Shown here: piece by piece, positions 26,307 to 35,504 of the stretch
How positions within the stretch are numbered: position 1 is the first letter of the stretch
How the letters are laid out: every line of letters starts with the position of its first letter
Source of the DNA: Treponema sp.
GTDB lineage: Bacteria > Spirochaetota > Spirochaetia > Treponematales > Treponemataceae
Direction: 5' to 3'
DNA: 64,000 nt
Assembly: GCA_017940255.1 (NCBI GenBank)
Contig: JAGAZB010000005.1
Coordinates: 186,001-250,000 of the forward strand
Notes under the pieces: model-generated
Databases searched by the model: none
Told to the model about the DNA's origin: nothing
The model's input: the letters and a program-made list of their open reading frames with translations, nothing else
Translations under genes and position numbers: made by a program

Positions 26307-27564
26307 TAACATCTGCATTTGCCTTTGTATTGTACTCATTGTTGCGGGCGTTGCATTTTTTACATCCTCAGAAACGGCTTATCTTTCTTTGTCCCGCTTA
26401 AATCTTCGCAATATGCTTGATGAAAAACGCCGTCATGCAAAAATTGTTGCAAAGCTGAAAGAAAACATGGATCGTCTGCTTACAGTTGTTCTGATTGGAA
26501 CAAACCTGCTCAATTCCCTGGCAACTGCAATTGCCACAGCCTTTGCAATTTCTATCTGGGGAAATAAGGGGGCAACTTTTGCGCCGCTTGTTATGGCTCT
26601 GTACTGTACAATTTTTGGCCAGATTGTTCCAAAAACTGCGGCAGCCCTCACTCCAGAAAAAGTTTCAACTCTTTCTTCAATTCCTCTGCTTACTCTTGAA
26701 AAACTTTTCTTTCCTGTTGTATGGATTTTTGAAAAATTGAGCCGTGGTGTTGTATTTATTGTAGAAAAAATAATGAAGCCGAGTGGTTCTATTCTAACAG
26801 AAGAAGAGCTTCGTACTTTGATAGACCTTAGTTCAAGTGAAGGCACAATCGAAAAGGACGAAAGTTACCTTCTCAATAAAATCATTAAATTTAATAATCT
26901 TTCTGCCAGCGACATTATGAAGCACCGCTATTTTGTAAGCATGATTAGTGAAGATGCTGATTATAATGAAGTTATTAATGAATTTATACGCTCCGGCTTT
27001 GCAACAATCACGGTTTACAGCGGAAAACGTGAAAATATTACGGGCATTATAAATTATCGCTCTGTTTTGTTTGATTCAGATAAACAGGATTTAGGCCCAG
27101 GCTATGCAAAAAGGATGATGAAGAACGTGCTTTTTATTCCGGGAACTTTTTCGGTTCTGGAAGTGCTTAATAAATTCCGCCGTGATGAAAACAAATTCGC
27201 TGTAGTTTTAAACGAGCAGGGGGAAACTTCTGGAATTATAACGATGGAAGACATAACCCGGGTAGTTTTTGGCCGCATGACTGATGAAAACTCTCTGGAT
27301 AATACAGCGCCGGAAGATAAAATAAAACTTGTTTCTGTAAATACATTTATTGTTCCCGGCGAAATGAAGATTGATGAAATTAATGAAATTCTGGATCTTC
27401 ATCTTGAATCTGATGATATGAATACAATTGGCGGCTGGCTGCTTGAACAGCTGGGCTACCTTCCTTCGGCCGGCACAGTCTTAGTTAAAAACAACATAAT
27501 TTTTACCGCCGAAGACGTTGCCATGCGCCGAATTGTGTCTGTCAAAATTAAAGTGAAGGGCTAG
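26299..27564 (+). CDS. CNNM/CorC-type membrane protein, second paralogue
   Basis: 421 residues with the same architecture as its neighbour: DUF21 membrane domain (SSETAYLSLSRLNLRNML, IFGQIVPKTAAAL), CBS pair (about 195-315, VVLNEQGETSGIITMEDI) and CorC_HlyC domain (MNTIGGWLLEQLGYLP). The ATG at 26299 is chosen because GAGGAGGG (26286-26293) lies directly before it; it overlaps the previous stop (ATGATTAA). The tandem pair probably forms a hetero-oligomer or two cation-specific transporters. The 3' end overlaps the convergent omptin gene by 4 bases, with no terminator in between. Confidence 0.92.
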   Translation: MINNICICLCIVLIVAGVAFFTSSETAYLSLSRLNLRNMLDEKRRHAKIVAKLKENMDRLLTVVLIGTNLLNSLATAIATAFAISIWGNKGATFAPLVMALYCTIFGQIVPKTAAALTPEKVSTLSSIPLLTLEKLFFPVVWIFEKLSRGVVFIVEKIMKPSGSILTEEELRTLIDLSSSEGTIEKDESYLLNKIIKFNNLSASDIMKHRYFVSMISEDADYNEVINEFIRSGFATITVYSGKRENITGIINYRSVLFDSDKQDLGPGYAKRMMKNVLFIPGTFSVLEVLNKFRRDENKFAVVLNEQGETSGIITMEDITRVVFGRMTDENSLDNTAPEDKIKLVSVNTFIVPGEMKIDEINEILDLHLESDDMNTIGGWLLEQLGYLPSAGTVLVKNNIIFTAEDVAMRRIVSVKIKVKG

Positions 27565-28529
27565 AAAGAAAGCTTGTAGACCAGGGAGATGGCCCAAAAG
27601 AATCTTTCGGTTCCGCCTTCTACACTGTCATCAGGTATCCATTCAGTAATAATTTGTCCCATTGAATTAAAAGCTGCAATATAGTCAGTTCCGCTTGCTA
27701 GTGGGATATACTGAACAAAACCTGATATTCCAAAGCTGTTGTTTGAATCAATATTATAAAATACTGATAAATCACCCTTAAGTTGGAAAACATTTTCAAG
27801 CTTGTCGTAAAAAGCCTGGCTTCGCAGATAATGCATGTCAAGGCAGGAAATCCAGGTGAGGTATGGGCTTACAAGAAAATCAGCTTTAAATGAAAGAAAA
27901 GAAAGAGTATCTACATTTAGACCAAGGCCCAAAAATAAGGCATTTGTTTCCTGTTTGTAAGAGATAGTCCTTTCATTATCTGCAGAAAGCTGGAATTCTA
28001 CATAGTCCATAGATTTATATTTTGCTTTTCCGCCGTAGGCTGTGTAGCCCAGCATTTCATATTCATAAGATACGAAAGGCTTTATAGAAATCTGGAAGGG
28101 CAGGGGAAGGTTTGCACCGGCGCGTAAGGCAATGGTGTTATATTCATCAAGAATATTTCTTGAAGATGAATAATTTGTAACTTCTGTCGGGTCATCATCT
28201 GCCCAGTTTGGGTTTATTGAATTCAGCCAGTCGTAATCCTGCATTGTTCCGCTAGATTTATGAAAGGCAAATTTTCCATTCATGTTCAGATAAATGTAGT
28301 CCAGAATTGTTACATCTGCATCTAAGCCAATGTAAGGAATGAGAAGTGTTTCCCAATCAAGTCTGCTTAAAACATTATCTGTGTTCAGACAGTCTTCATC
28401 AATAACATATTCCTGAACCTTGCCATTTAAGATGCCGGCCTGTGGAGTAATAGAAATATCCATTAGCCCCAAAGCAAAGGCAAAGCCAGAAAAGAGTGTA
28501 ATAAAGGCAAAAGTTACAAATTTCTTCAT
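27561..28529 (-). CDS. Omptin-family outer-membrane protease (OmpT/Pla-like)
   Basis: 322 residues with signal peptide MKKFVTFAFITLFSGFAFA. The mature chain shows alternating aromatic strands ending in SLVYKLSF, a barrel with terminal Phe. It follows omptins through the chain: RLDWE near residue 59 (as in SQLDWK), SGTMQDYDWLN with Asp98 and Asp100, and CLDMHYLR with Asp231 and His233. These match the catalytic Asp83/Asp85 and Asp210-His212 of OmpT. Omptins cut surface and host proteins between basic residues. It is probably co-transcribed with the lipoprotein 17 bases upstream. Omptins bind LPS in enterobacteria, which treponemes lack, so activation must differ; this point is inference. Confidence 0.82.
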   Translation of the reverse strand: MKKFVTFAFITLFSGFAFALGLMDISITPQAGILNGKVQEYVIDEDCLNTDNVLSRLDWETLLIPYIGLDADVTILDYIYLNMNGKFAFHKSSGTMQDYDWLNSINPNWADDDPTEVTNYSSSRNILDEYNTIALRAGANLPLPFQISIKPFVSYEYEMLGYTAYGGKAKYKSMDYVEFQLSADNERTISYKQETNALFLGLGLNVDTLSFLSFKADFLVSPYLTWISCLDMHYLRSQAFYDKLENVFQLKGDLSVFYNIDSNNSFGISGFVQYIPLASGTDYIAAFNSMGQIITEWIPDDSVEGGTERFFWAISLVYKLSF

Positions 28530-28546
28530 ATAAAAATTATCGGCTC

Positions 28547-29014
28547 TTACTGCATCTGGAATGTAATTTCAGAACTTTGAATTCCATCGCTAGGACAAGA
28601 ATAATTAAATCTAAAGTAAGAATCTTCCGGACCACCGCTGATAAAAGTGATGGAAGCATCTGACTGAGAAATTGTTCCAAAGCTGCTGTTTGTGTAGTTT
28701 GGCAAAATTGAATAGTTATCGTCAATTTTTCTGATTGTAAATGAATTTGTGTATACAACTTCATTTTTTGTAACCTGATAATGCATTATAACTTCGTAGT
28801 CCTGGAAGTTAGAATTATCACGGCTTGTCCAGTACATTTCTGCGTAAGAATTTGCAGTATCAATGTTTAGAATTGTACCGGCATCGTTTGCATTTGTAAT
28901 TTTTCCAACGATTTTGTAAAGATAGGCATTTTCGCCATTTAAAGGAATGTTTTTGCATGAAGCAAACAAGCCAAGACAAAGAGCAAGTAGTGTATAAACA
29001 ATAATTTTTTTCAT
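28547..29014 (-). CDS. Lipoprotein, unknown function, upstream of omptin gene
   Basis: 155 residues. The signal peptide MKKIIVYTLLALCLGLF ends in ASC (Cys20). The mature part is beta-rich (LYKIVGKITNANDAG, YEVIMHYQVTKNEVVYTNSF, SSEITFQMQ) and polar; no family is recognised. GAGG precedes the ATG. The 17-base gap to the omptin gene suggests co-expression, so the lipoprotein may help the protease or anchor near it; this is contextual only. Confidence 0.78.
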   Translation of the reverse strand: MKKIIVYTLLALCLGLFASCKNIPLNGENAYLYKIVGKITNANDAGTILNIDTANSYAEMYWTSRDNSNFQDYEVIMHYQVTKNEVVYTNSFTIRKIDDNYSILPNYTNSSFGTISQSDASITFISGGPEDSYFRFNYSCPSDGIQSSEITFQMQ

Positions 29015-29395
29015 ATTTGAACCTCACAAAAAAAATATCTCACTAGTTTATCGGCAATAAAATCATTCTCCTTTATTAAAATTTTGATAAAAAAACATCT
29101 AAAGTAATTAAAGTATTATGCCGATAAAAACTAAGAGGTACCTTATCTAAAATTTAGGGTATTCTTAGATACTTGTTTTATTCATAACCACATGTTATAC
29201 TTTTTTCTAATCTAAAAAGTATTCAGGTGGGGAATAATTAAAAATGTCTGTTTTATATGTGGAAGAGTGTATAAAAGGGCGGAGTATTCTCAGAACTGAA
29301 TTACTTTTGAATCATTTCTGACCGATTTCCGGTAGTTTTTAATCAAAACATCCTTTTTGCTCTCTTAAAACTGTAAAAAAGTTTGGAGGCGATGA
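29015..29395. other. Divergent intergenic region with inverted repeats and a possible 25-codon ORF
   Basis: 381 AT-rich bases between two lipoprotein operons. TTATCGGCAATAA (29048-29060) is nearly inverted at 29116-29127 (TTATGCCGATAA). TATCTAA (29144-29150) is inverted at 29165-29171. A short ORF at 29244-29321 (25 codons) has AGGTGGGG about 11 bases upstream, but its coding status is doubtful. No clear promoter with good spacing was found, so transcription may rely on an activator. Confidence 0.45.
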
Positions 29396-29827
29396 ATGAG
29401 TAAGAAAGTTTTTCTTGTTTTTCTCGCTTTGGGCATTTTCCTTTTTGCATCCTGTAGTATGGATATGGACTACATGATAAAGGACTACAACAGTCTCTTT
29501 ACTGTGGAATCTGATACTATAGAATACACAATAGAAAATGTTCCTTCAGACAAAATGCTTGGTGAAAAATATGCTGTCAGCTATTTTACTACACTTTGTC
29601 TAGCGGCACCTTCTGGAGGTGTCTCATATAAATGGACCGCGGAGGTGCAAGAGAACGCAAATAACTTGGAAGAAGGAGAAGTGCTGAATTTGGCTTCAAC
29701 ACGAGCTCTTTCACTTTATCTAAGGACTAGTTCCATTGAACGATGGGGTGCATATAAATTGACCCTGTATGTAACAACTTCTAGCGGTGAAATTCTTTCG
29801 GATTCCGCAATGCTTTATGTATATTAA
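29396..29827 (+). CDS. Lipoprotein, unknown function
   Basis: 143 residues. The signal peptide MSKKVFLVFLALGIFLF ends in ASC (Cys20). The mature part has a beta-sandwich look: VSYKWTAEVQENANNLEEGE and a final AYKLTLYVTTSSGEILSDS strand pair resemble an immunoglobulin- or PKD-like domain. GGAGGCGATG gives a good ribosome site. It precedes the large surface lipoprotein gene by 17 bases and probably shares its transcript. Confidence 0.8.
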   Translation: MSKKVFLVFLALGIFLFASCSMDMDYMIKDYNSLFTVESDTIEYTIENVPSDKMLGEKYAVSYFTTLCLAAPSGGVSYKWTAEVQENANNLEEGEVLNLASTRALSLYLRTSSIERWGAYKLTLYVTTSSGEILSDSAMLYVY

Positions 29828-29844
29828 ATTGGAGGTATACAAAT

Positions 29845-32034
29845 ATGATTAAAAATTTAAGAAAAACTGCCATGCTTTTGGCTGCCGCAGCTCTTCTGAT
29901 TTTTACCGGATGTAATAACCTTGTTTCTGGTGTAATTTCGGGAGATGGTTTAAACGGTAATGGAGCAGGCCTTTTGGTTTCTGTTTCTAATGTGGATGAC
30001 TATGCCCGTCTCTTGGCTCCTGTAAAAGAAGACACTGCAAATCCTGGTACCTATATTTATGACCAGCTTGATGTAGACAGTGATATTATCAAGGGGTATA
30101 TACTGGAAGGTTCATCTCTTTCTGGAAAAACTTTTACACCTATTTCTATCACTCCTGCAGAAATTAAGGCAGGCTCTGTAGTAATCTATAATGTTCCAAA
30201 AGATGACTGGTCTTTTACTTTGCTGGCTTTGGATACAGATGTTCAGGGAACTCCTGCAGTTACTGGAACTTCAAATGCAACTGTGGATAACACAAAATAT
30301 GGTAATGCAAAACCTCTTCTTAAAGGTGTTGCCAGCGTAAATGTAGGTGATTCAGGAACTCCTTCTGTAACATTTACACTTTCTACATATAGTGTAACCA
30401 CACCTGGTTCTTATAATTTCAAAATTAAGTATGAAGGATCTGCACCTTGGGCTGATACAAATAAAATTATGTATAATTTGTATGACAGAAAAACTGGTGT
30501 CCTTGTAAAAAGTGATTATGGAACAACATCTGGGGAAACAACAACATCTGCAGCAATTACTGCTGGTGTAGCTGCTGCAAAGACAGGAATTGATCCTGGA
30601 ACTTATGTTTTTGGAGTTACAATTACAGAAGCAAGTGGTGCAACAACTTTTGTTTCTGATATTATCCGCATTGAACCTGGTCGTGTAACAAATAAAGATT
30701 TTATTATTGGTGATGTTCTTACAGGTGTGCCTGCTGCTCCAGAGGGCTTTATTGCTCAGTGGATAGAAACAGATATGGATGAAGACTACTATACCGTACG
30801 TTTCTTCTGGGAAGATAAGTCTACAAATGAAACTTCTTTTGCACTTGCTATTAAGGAATACACAAATTCTTCTACAGCCTTTAATAAGGTAACTTCTGCT
30901 GCTTCCCTAACAGCTGGTGTCTATTATAGACTATATAATTATAATTCTGTTTTTGAATCTGCTTATGAATCACCAACTTCAACAACTCAAAATCCTGGTG
31001 ATATCCGCTATCTTGGAGGTTCTTTGTATGCTGGTAGTACAGAACTTCTTATGAAGTTCCCTACAGGCCGCTTGTTTGAAGTTCAGCTTTTTGCAGTTAA
31101 TAGCAAAGGTTACTCTGATGGTTGTTTAAGAGAGGCTGCTTCTACATTAACAAGTACTGCTTTTGACACTTCTTCTGCTACAACAGTAGCAGAAAATTCT
31201 TCACCTGTTGTAAATAGCTTGTATGGAACTGGCGGTATTAAATATACTGGTTATGATGCAACTGCTATTGCTGCAGGTGCAGTTTACAAGAGAATTTCTC
31301 TTGTGCGCACTACATATCTTCTTGATGGCGGAACTTTGGGTGGAGTTACTGGTGTAACTAATGCAACAAAGAATTATGTAACTTACGCTCCATATACTTT
31401 AAATGTTGATGGTGCAACAAATGCAGACTCTATGCCTGAATTGCTTAAAATAGACGGTACAACGGTTACATTAAAGAAGAATAATATAGATTTCACCGAA
31501 TGGGATTACTATGACTCAACTGATGGGCAGAAGGTTTGTCCTGGAACTGCTCCTGTTTTCTTAAGCCCAGAAAAGTATAAGAATATTTCTGTAATTGCTG
31601 TTTATGGTGTAAATGCTGCTAATGTTACTATTTCATCGGCAACAGTTCAGCCTCAGCCAGAATTAGCCCTTGCTAGAATTACAATGAGTTCTGTTCCTGA
31701 GAATGACCCTACTGCAACAGGTACAAGCATTGCTACTAACGGTACAGGAGCTGTTCCTATTGGAAGAGGTTCACGCCAGCTTATTACAGTTTCTGTAGCT
31801 GCTGGTGCATCTCCTACAGCTTACAATACATTCTCAAAGTTCTGCTTGTGGGTTGGTGGTACAAAGATTCAGGAAATTATTTCTACTTCTAACTCTTGTG
31901 AGTTTGCAGCATTCAATTCTGACCGTTTGAATGCTGGTGCAAGCACTCAGATAATGGTAGAAGCTTCTAACTCTTACGGAACTGCTTCTCAGGTAATTCT
32001 CGTAAAGTGTAGTAATGCTCCGGTAAATCCTTAG
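29845..32034 (+). CDS. Large surface-type lipoprotein with fibronectin-III-like domain
   Basis: 729 residues. The signal peptide (MIKNLRKTAMLLAAAALLIF) ends in TGC (Cys23). The sequence is rich in S, T, G and A with many short strands. A segment at about 295-430 (VPAAPEGFIAQWIETD, FFWEDKSTNETSFALAIKEY, EVQLFAVNSKGYSD) looks like a fibronectin-III fold. A later region (YVTYAPYTLNVDG, KYKNISVIAVYGVN) repeats a module also present in the next gene. GGAGG before the ATG. It is probably exposed and may bind ligands or polymers, but this is inference. A terminator follows. Confidence 0.8.
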   Translation: MIKNLRKTAMLLAAAALLIFTGCNNLVSGVISGDGLNGNGAGLLVSVSNVDDYARLLAPVKEDTANPGTYIYDQLDVDSDIIKGYILEGSSLSGKTFTPISITPAEIKAGSVVIYNVPKDDWSFTLLALDTDVQGTPAVTGTSNATVDNTKYGNAKPLLKGVASVNVGDSGTPSVTFTLSTYSVTTPGSYNFKIKYEGSAPWADTNKIMYNLYDRKTGVLVKSDYGTTSGETTTSAAITAGVAAAKTGIDPGTYVFGVTITEASGATTFVSDIIRIEPGRVTNKDFIIGDVLTGVPAAPEGFIAQWIETDMDEDYYTVRFFWEDKSTNETSFALAIKEYTNSSTAFNKVTSAASLTAGVYYRLYNYNSVFESAYESPTSTTQNPGDIRYLGGSLYAGSTELLMKFPTGRLFEVQLFAVNSKGYSDGCLREAASTLTSTAFDTSSATTVAENSSPVVNSLYGTGGIKYTGYDATAIAAGAVYKRISLVRTTYLLDGGTLGGVTGVTNATKNYVTYAPYTLNVDGATNADSMPELLKIDGTTVTLKKNNIDFTEWDYYDSTDGQKVCPGTAPVFLSPEKYKNISVIAVYGVNAANVTISSATVQPQPELALARITMSSVPENDPTATGTSIATNGTGAVPIGRGSRQLITVSVAAGASPTAYNTFSKFCLWVGGTKIQEIISTSNSCEFAAFNSDRLNAGASTQIMVEASNSYGTASQVILVKCSNAPVNP

Positions 32035-32056
32035 GTAAATCCTTAATTGAACAGAG

Positions 32057-32096
32057 TTGAACAGGGTGCGGTTCGCCGCACTTTGTTCAATTTTTT
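32057..32096 (+). terminator. Rho-independent terminator
   Basis: TTGAACA...TGTTCAA outer stem (32057-32063 / 32084-32090) with an inner TGCGG-TTCG-CCGCA stem, followed by TTTTTT. Confidence 0.9.
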
Positions 32097-32120
32097 GGCT
32101 TTGATTTTATAACGGTTTAT

Positions 32121-34076
32121 ATGAAAAGACTGTACACAGCAATTTCAAAAATAAAACTTTTCTCTCTGCCTTGTGCTTTTTTTGTATTGCTATGCACATT
32201 TTTTTCTTCTTGTGTTCGCGAAATAAACGGTGTGGTTTCTTTACGAGGCGAAGACCCTGGTATTGTTTTTTATGTAGATAATTATTCAGAATCTGCAAGA
32301 ACTCTGGCTCCTGCAGCACTCACTACAGATGGTTTAATTTTCCAGATTGATGGTGAAGATAAAGATGGAAATCCTTATCCGCTTACTAGCGTAACAATCG
32401 ATTCTTCTGGAAAGGGCAGAATAGAAAATGTTTCCTGCTCCATCTGGAATCTTGTTCTGCATGCCTATCTTTCTGCTGCAGATGCCGCAGACAAAAAAGA
32501 TGTTTTGCGTGGTTATGCCACGGCAGATACCAGAAATACTGGTAGCGCAGAAATAGATTTTGTTCTTTCTTCAACAAGTATAATTGATGAAGGAAAAACA
32601 AACGGTGATTATTCCATTACTGTTACCTATCCTAATGCCACAGATTTTGCTACTTTGCAGGAAGTTCGCTGTGCAGTTTATGATAAATCTAGCGGCGAAG
32701 TAAAAATTCAGCACTCCCCAGTAATTACTGGTTCTTCTGATTTTGACTTGTGGACTTCTACCGGTTATGAATATACAGGAACTTTGCTTGCCGGCGATTA
32801 TGTTTTCAAAATTGATTTCTATATTCTTTCTGAAGATGGTAATTCGGTTCTAAATGTTGGTACATATTCAGAAATCTTGGATATTCAACCTAACAGAACT
32901 ACCAGCGTAACTAAAGAACTGGATGAGGTTATAAATAAAAAGCCTGCGGCACCAGAAGATCTTATGGTTTTCCGAGTTGACGATGACACCCTAAGTGCAG
33001 ATTCCTATAACGCTGTTATTACCTGGAAAGATGTAGCAACAAACGAAGATTCTTATATCATCAAACTTCATAGAATTTCAGATGATGGTACCGCTCGTGT
33101 TAATTCAATCACAATCGATAATACAAATTCTACAACATTTGCTTCTGCAAGTGGCAGTATTGCTTTGGGCTGGGTAAGTGGTCATTTGAATTCCGGCAGT
33201 ACAGAGTTTGTTATCCGCCTCAAAACTGGCATTTTATATGAAGTGGAAGTTGCCGCTGTAAATGCCCTGGGCACTTCAGACTTTGTAACTCGTACTCTTT
33301 CTGCAGGTGTGGATTATGCAAACTTAACAAGCTTGTCATCAACTTATAAAAATAAAACTCTTACTGGCTTTGCTGCTCCTGATGATTCTGCCAGTCCAGA
33401 CCGGGCTCTGCATTGTGTTAATACTTTCTCTATTATTTATAATTACAATGGTGGACGTTTTTATAACACTTCAACTTCTACATGGCGTGCTTACAGGACT
33501 GAGGATATTGAATACAAGATTTATAACCGCGGAAGTCCGGTTTCTATAACTATTCCAGATAATCTTTATTATAATGCTGATAATAACTGTCCGCTTTCTG
33601 AATGGAAACTTTGGTCCGATTCATATAGTTCTTATGTTTCTGCGGGCACAACTTACAGTGAGCATGAAAATATTTCACTTATCCCTGTTTACGAAAACGT
33701 AACTTCTGATATTCATGTTCTGACTATGGATGATTTATCTGCAGCTCTTACTATTAGAGATGAAACTTCCAGCTTAAATTATACGGTTGGCGGTTCTTCT
33801 GTTTCTGCATCAGCAGGAAGTCACATTGTTCTTACTTATGATGCTTCAAATGCAACTGTAGCTTCTTATGATTATGACCAGATTGAATTCCATATAATCC
33901 GTGATGATATTGATAAATCTTCCATTGTAAATATTAATAATGCTACTCAAAAAGCGGTAAAAGACTTCTATATTGATACAGATACTTCAACTTACACTAT
34001 CAAAGTTACCGCTCGCAAGTCTAATGTTTCTGCAAATAACGAGCCTCTGCAGGTGCTTGTAATTAATAGGATTTAA
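32121..34076 (+). CDS. Large surface-type lipoprotein, paralogue of the preceding gene
   Basis: 651 residues. A long signal peptide ends in SSC (Cys31). It shares a domain plan with the gene at 29845: SARTLAPA start, then KPAAPEDLMVFRVDDD, YNAVITWKDVATNEDSYIIK, YEVEVAAVNALGTSDF (fibronectin-like) and a C-terminal ENISLIPVYENVTSD module. Composition is S/T/D-rich. No ribosome site better than AACGG precedes the ATG. The two genes probably arose by duplication and sit in an accessory region with broken mobile genes. A third, decayed family member lies just downstream (34182-34376). Confidence 0.8.
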   Translation: MKRLYTAISKIKLFSLPCAFFVLLCTFFSSCVREINGVVSLRGEDPGIVFYVDNYSESARTLAPAALTTDGLIFQIDGEDKDGNPYPLTSVTIDSSGKGRIENVSCSIWNLVLHAYLSAADAADKKDVLRGYATADTRNTGSAEIDFVLSSTSIIDEGKTNGDYSITVTYPNATDFATLQEVRCAVYDKSSGEVKIQHSPVITGSSDFDLWTSTGYEYTGTLLAGDYVFKIDFYILSEDGNSVLNVGTYSEILDIQPNRTTSVTKELDEVINKKPAAPEDLMVFRVDDDTLSADSYNAVITWKDVATNEDSYIIKLHRISDDGTARVNSITIDNTNSTTFASASGSIALGWVSGHLNSGSTEFVIRLKTGILYEVEVAAVNALGTSDFVTRTLSAGVDYANLTSLSSTYKNKTLTGFAAPDDSASPDRALHCVNTFSIIYNYNGGRFYNTSTSTWRAYRTEDIEYKIYNRGSPVSITIPDNLYYNADNNCPLSEWKLWSDSYSSYVSAGTTYSEHENISLIPVYENVTSDIHVLTMDDLSAALTIRDETSSLNYTVGGSSVSASAGSHIVLTYDASNATVASYDYDQIEFHIIRDDIDKSSIVNINNATQKAVKDFYIDTDTSTYTIKVTARKSNVSANNEPLQVLVINRI

Positions 34077-34193
34077 CTACACGGCAATAACTTTTGCGGC
34101 TTTTATAATTTCTGTTACTTCTGCTTCTGATAGTTTTAAGGATTTGGCAATAATTTCTATAGAGACGCCGTTTGTGGTGATGTTGAGAAACAT
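34077..34193 (-). pseudogene. C-terminal remnant of an Rpn-type nuclease gene
   Basis: Reading on the minus strand, about 38 codons end in TAG at 34079-34077. The segment GVSIEIIAKSLKLSEAEV followed by TEIIKAA resembles the C-terminal helix of Rpn/PD-(D/E)XK transposase-like proteins, in which a short IAK-type helix repeats. No start or catalytic part is left. It abuts the stop of the surface lipoprotein gene. Confidence 0.55.
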
Positions 34194-34376
34194 GCTTTTG
34201 TAATTAGACAACTTGGAGATAGTATTTTTGTTTTAGATGAATCTACCCACAGACCTAGTTCAGATGCAACTATAAAATTTGCCTCAGGCAGTCCAGATAG
34301 TTCTTCATTTACTGTAAACTATGTGAATAAGGAATATGGAATTTCAGGCTCTACATTAAACTTTGAACGTAAGTAA
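34182..34376 (+). pseudogene. C-terminal remnant of a surface lipoprotein gene
   Basis: About 64 codons of open frame (VEKHAFVIRQLGDSIFVLDE, then DATIKFASGSPDSSSF, YGISGSTLNFERK) end in TAA at 34374-34376, with no start or signal peptide. The strand-rich, S-rich style matches the neighbouring paralogues. It is fused at its 5' side to the Rpn remnant on the other strand, marking a rearrangement junction. Confidence 0.5.
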
Positions 34377-34394
34377 GTCTTTAGAATTATAAGT

Positions 34395-34430
34395 AAAGGC
34401 CGCAAGTTTATACTTGCGGCCTTTTTTAGG
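34395..34430 (+). terminator. Rho-independent terminator
   Basis: AAAGGCCGCAAG-TTTATA-CTTGCGGCCTTT, a 12-bp stem with T-run. It lies between the lipoprotein remnant and the convergent Rpn pseudogene and may serve both. Confidence 0.9.
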
Positions 34431-34434
34431 CATT

Positions 34435-35316
34435 CTATATATTAGCTTGCAACTCAAGTAATTCAAGAACTTTATCCAAAGGGGCATTCATATCTTTTGC
34501 GGCATTTTCTGGAGTTGCGTTGTATTTTTGAACAAGCATAACAGCATCTTTTATGGCTTTTTGCTGTTCTCCAAATTCTTTTCCGTCTTGGAAAGCTTCT
34601 TCTTTTTTTACAGCAATGTCCATTTTGTAATTATATTTAGCCGTGAGCATATTAATTACCTCCCGCGATTTTCGGTCCAGATAATCTGTAAGAATTCCTT
34701 GTTCCATTGCCAGCTCAATTGCTTTTCTGAACGATTTTTTTGGAGAGTGTTTGTTGTAATTTCGTTCTACAATTTCTATGAACTGGCAGTACTGTTTAAG
34801 AATATCACAAGTTCCTGCTAACGGCAATAATTTTGAATCTGAACAATTTCTAACTTTCACAATAAGCTCAAGCTGGCTGCCGTCTTTTTGATAAAATGCA
34901 TCTGAAAGTCTTAATTCTTTTTCAAGAGGATAATCTTTTTTACCTATATAGACAACGTAAAAATCTGGATTCGGAATTTTGTAGACTTTTTCAGCATAAC
35001 GTTTTTTTACAGGAACAATTCCTTCGTAAATTCTTGTAACGTATTCAAGGCAACGAAATGGCATGTTTTCATTAATTGTAGATTGATGTTCTACCAGAAC
35101 AATCAATTTCCCGTTTATTTCCCAGCTGACATCATTATTGAAAGTTTTGTAGAGTGCCTACTCAATCATTTTACGTTCCAGGTGTACATCTTCCAGTTTA
35201 TAATCAGAACTAGAAAGAGCATTATACAACTCCAAAAAATTTTTCTTTCCATCACGATCGCTTCCAAATAAATCTGTAAATACCGAGTCTTTGTACTTTC
35301 TGTTAAAGATTTTCAT
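34435..35316 (-). pseudogene. Rpn-family PD-(D/E)XK nuclease/transposase-like gene with one in-frame amber codon
   Basis: Two pieces lie in the same frame, separated only by TAG at 35160-35158. Upstream: MKIFNRKYKDSVFTDLFGSD to HLERKMIE (52 residues; ATG at 35316 with GGAG before it). Downstream: ALYKTFNNDVSWEINGKL, then IVLVEHQSTINENMPFRCLE and a C-terminal helical region. NDVSW and the E-x-Q of EHQS are the PD-(D/E)XK-like catalytic core of this family, which is common in treponemes and linked to recombination. A CAG-to-TAG change would explain the break; alternatively suppression could occur. If read through, the product would be 293 residues. Confidence 0.8.
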
Positions 35317-35467
35317 AAAATTCTCCATTTGAATATAAATATTAAGTAGTGTAAAAATCAAAATAAACATCTGCCTTACACCTCTACATATATATTTGCC
35401 GGAGAGTTCATATTTCCTACAAATTTTATGAAAGATTTTTGTGTAAAATCATCATTTTTTTTCTCAA

Positions 35468-35496
35468 GTGACATTATTTCCGTAATTTGTTATAAT
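35468..35496 (+). promoter_or_regulatory. Promoter of the pseudouridine synthase gene
   Basis: GTGACA (35468-35473), 17-base spacer, TATAAT (35491-35496). The ATG at 35505 is 8 bases beyond, so the transcript is leaderless or nearly so; no Shine-Dalgarno is present. Confidence 0.7.
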
Positions 35497-35504
35497 CATC
35501 AGAT

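Noticed and set aside
29244-29321. 25-codon gene in the divergent region
   Set aside because: The upstream AGGTGGGG is suggestive, but there is no recognisable signal or motif, and such short frames are common in AT-rich DNA; noted only within the intergenic entry.
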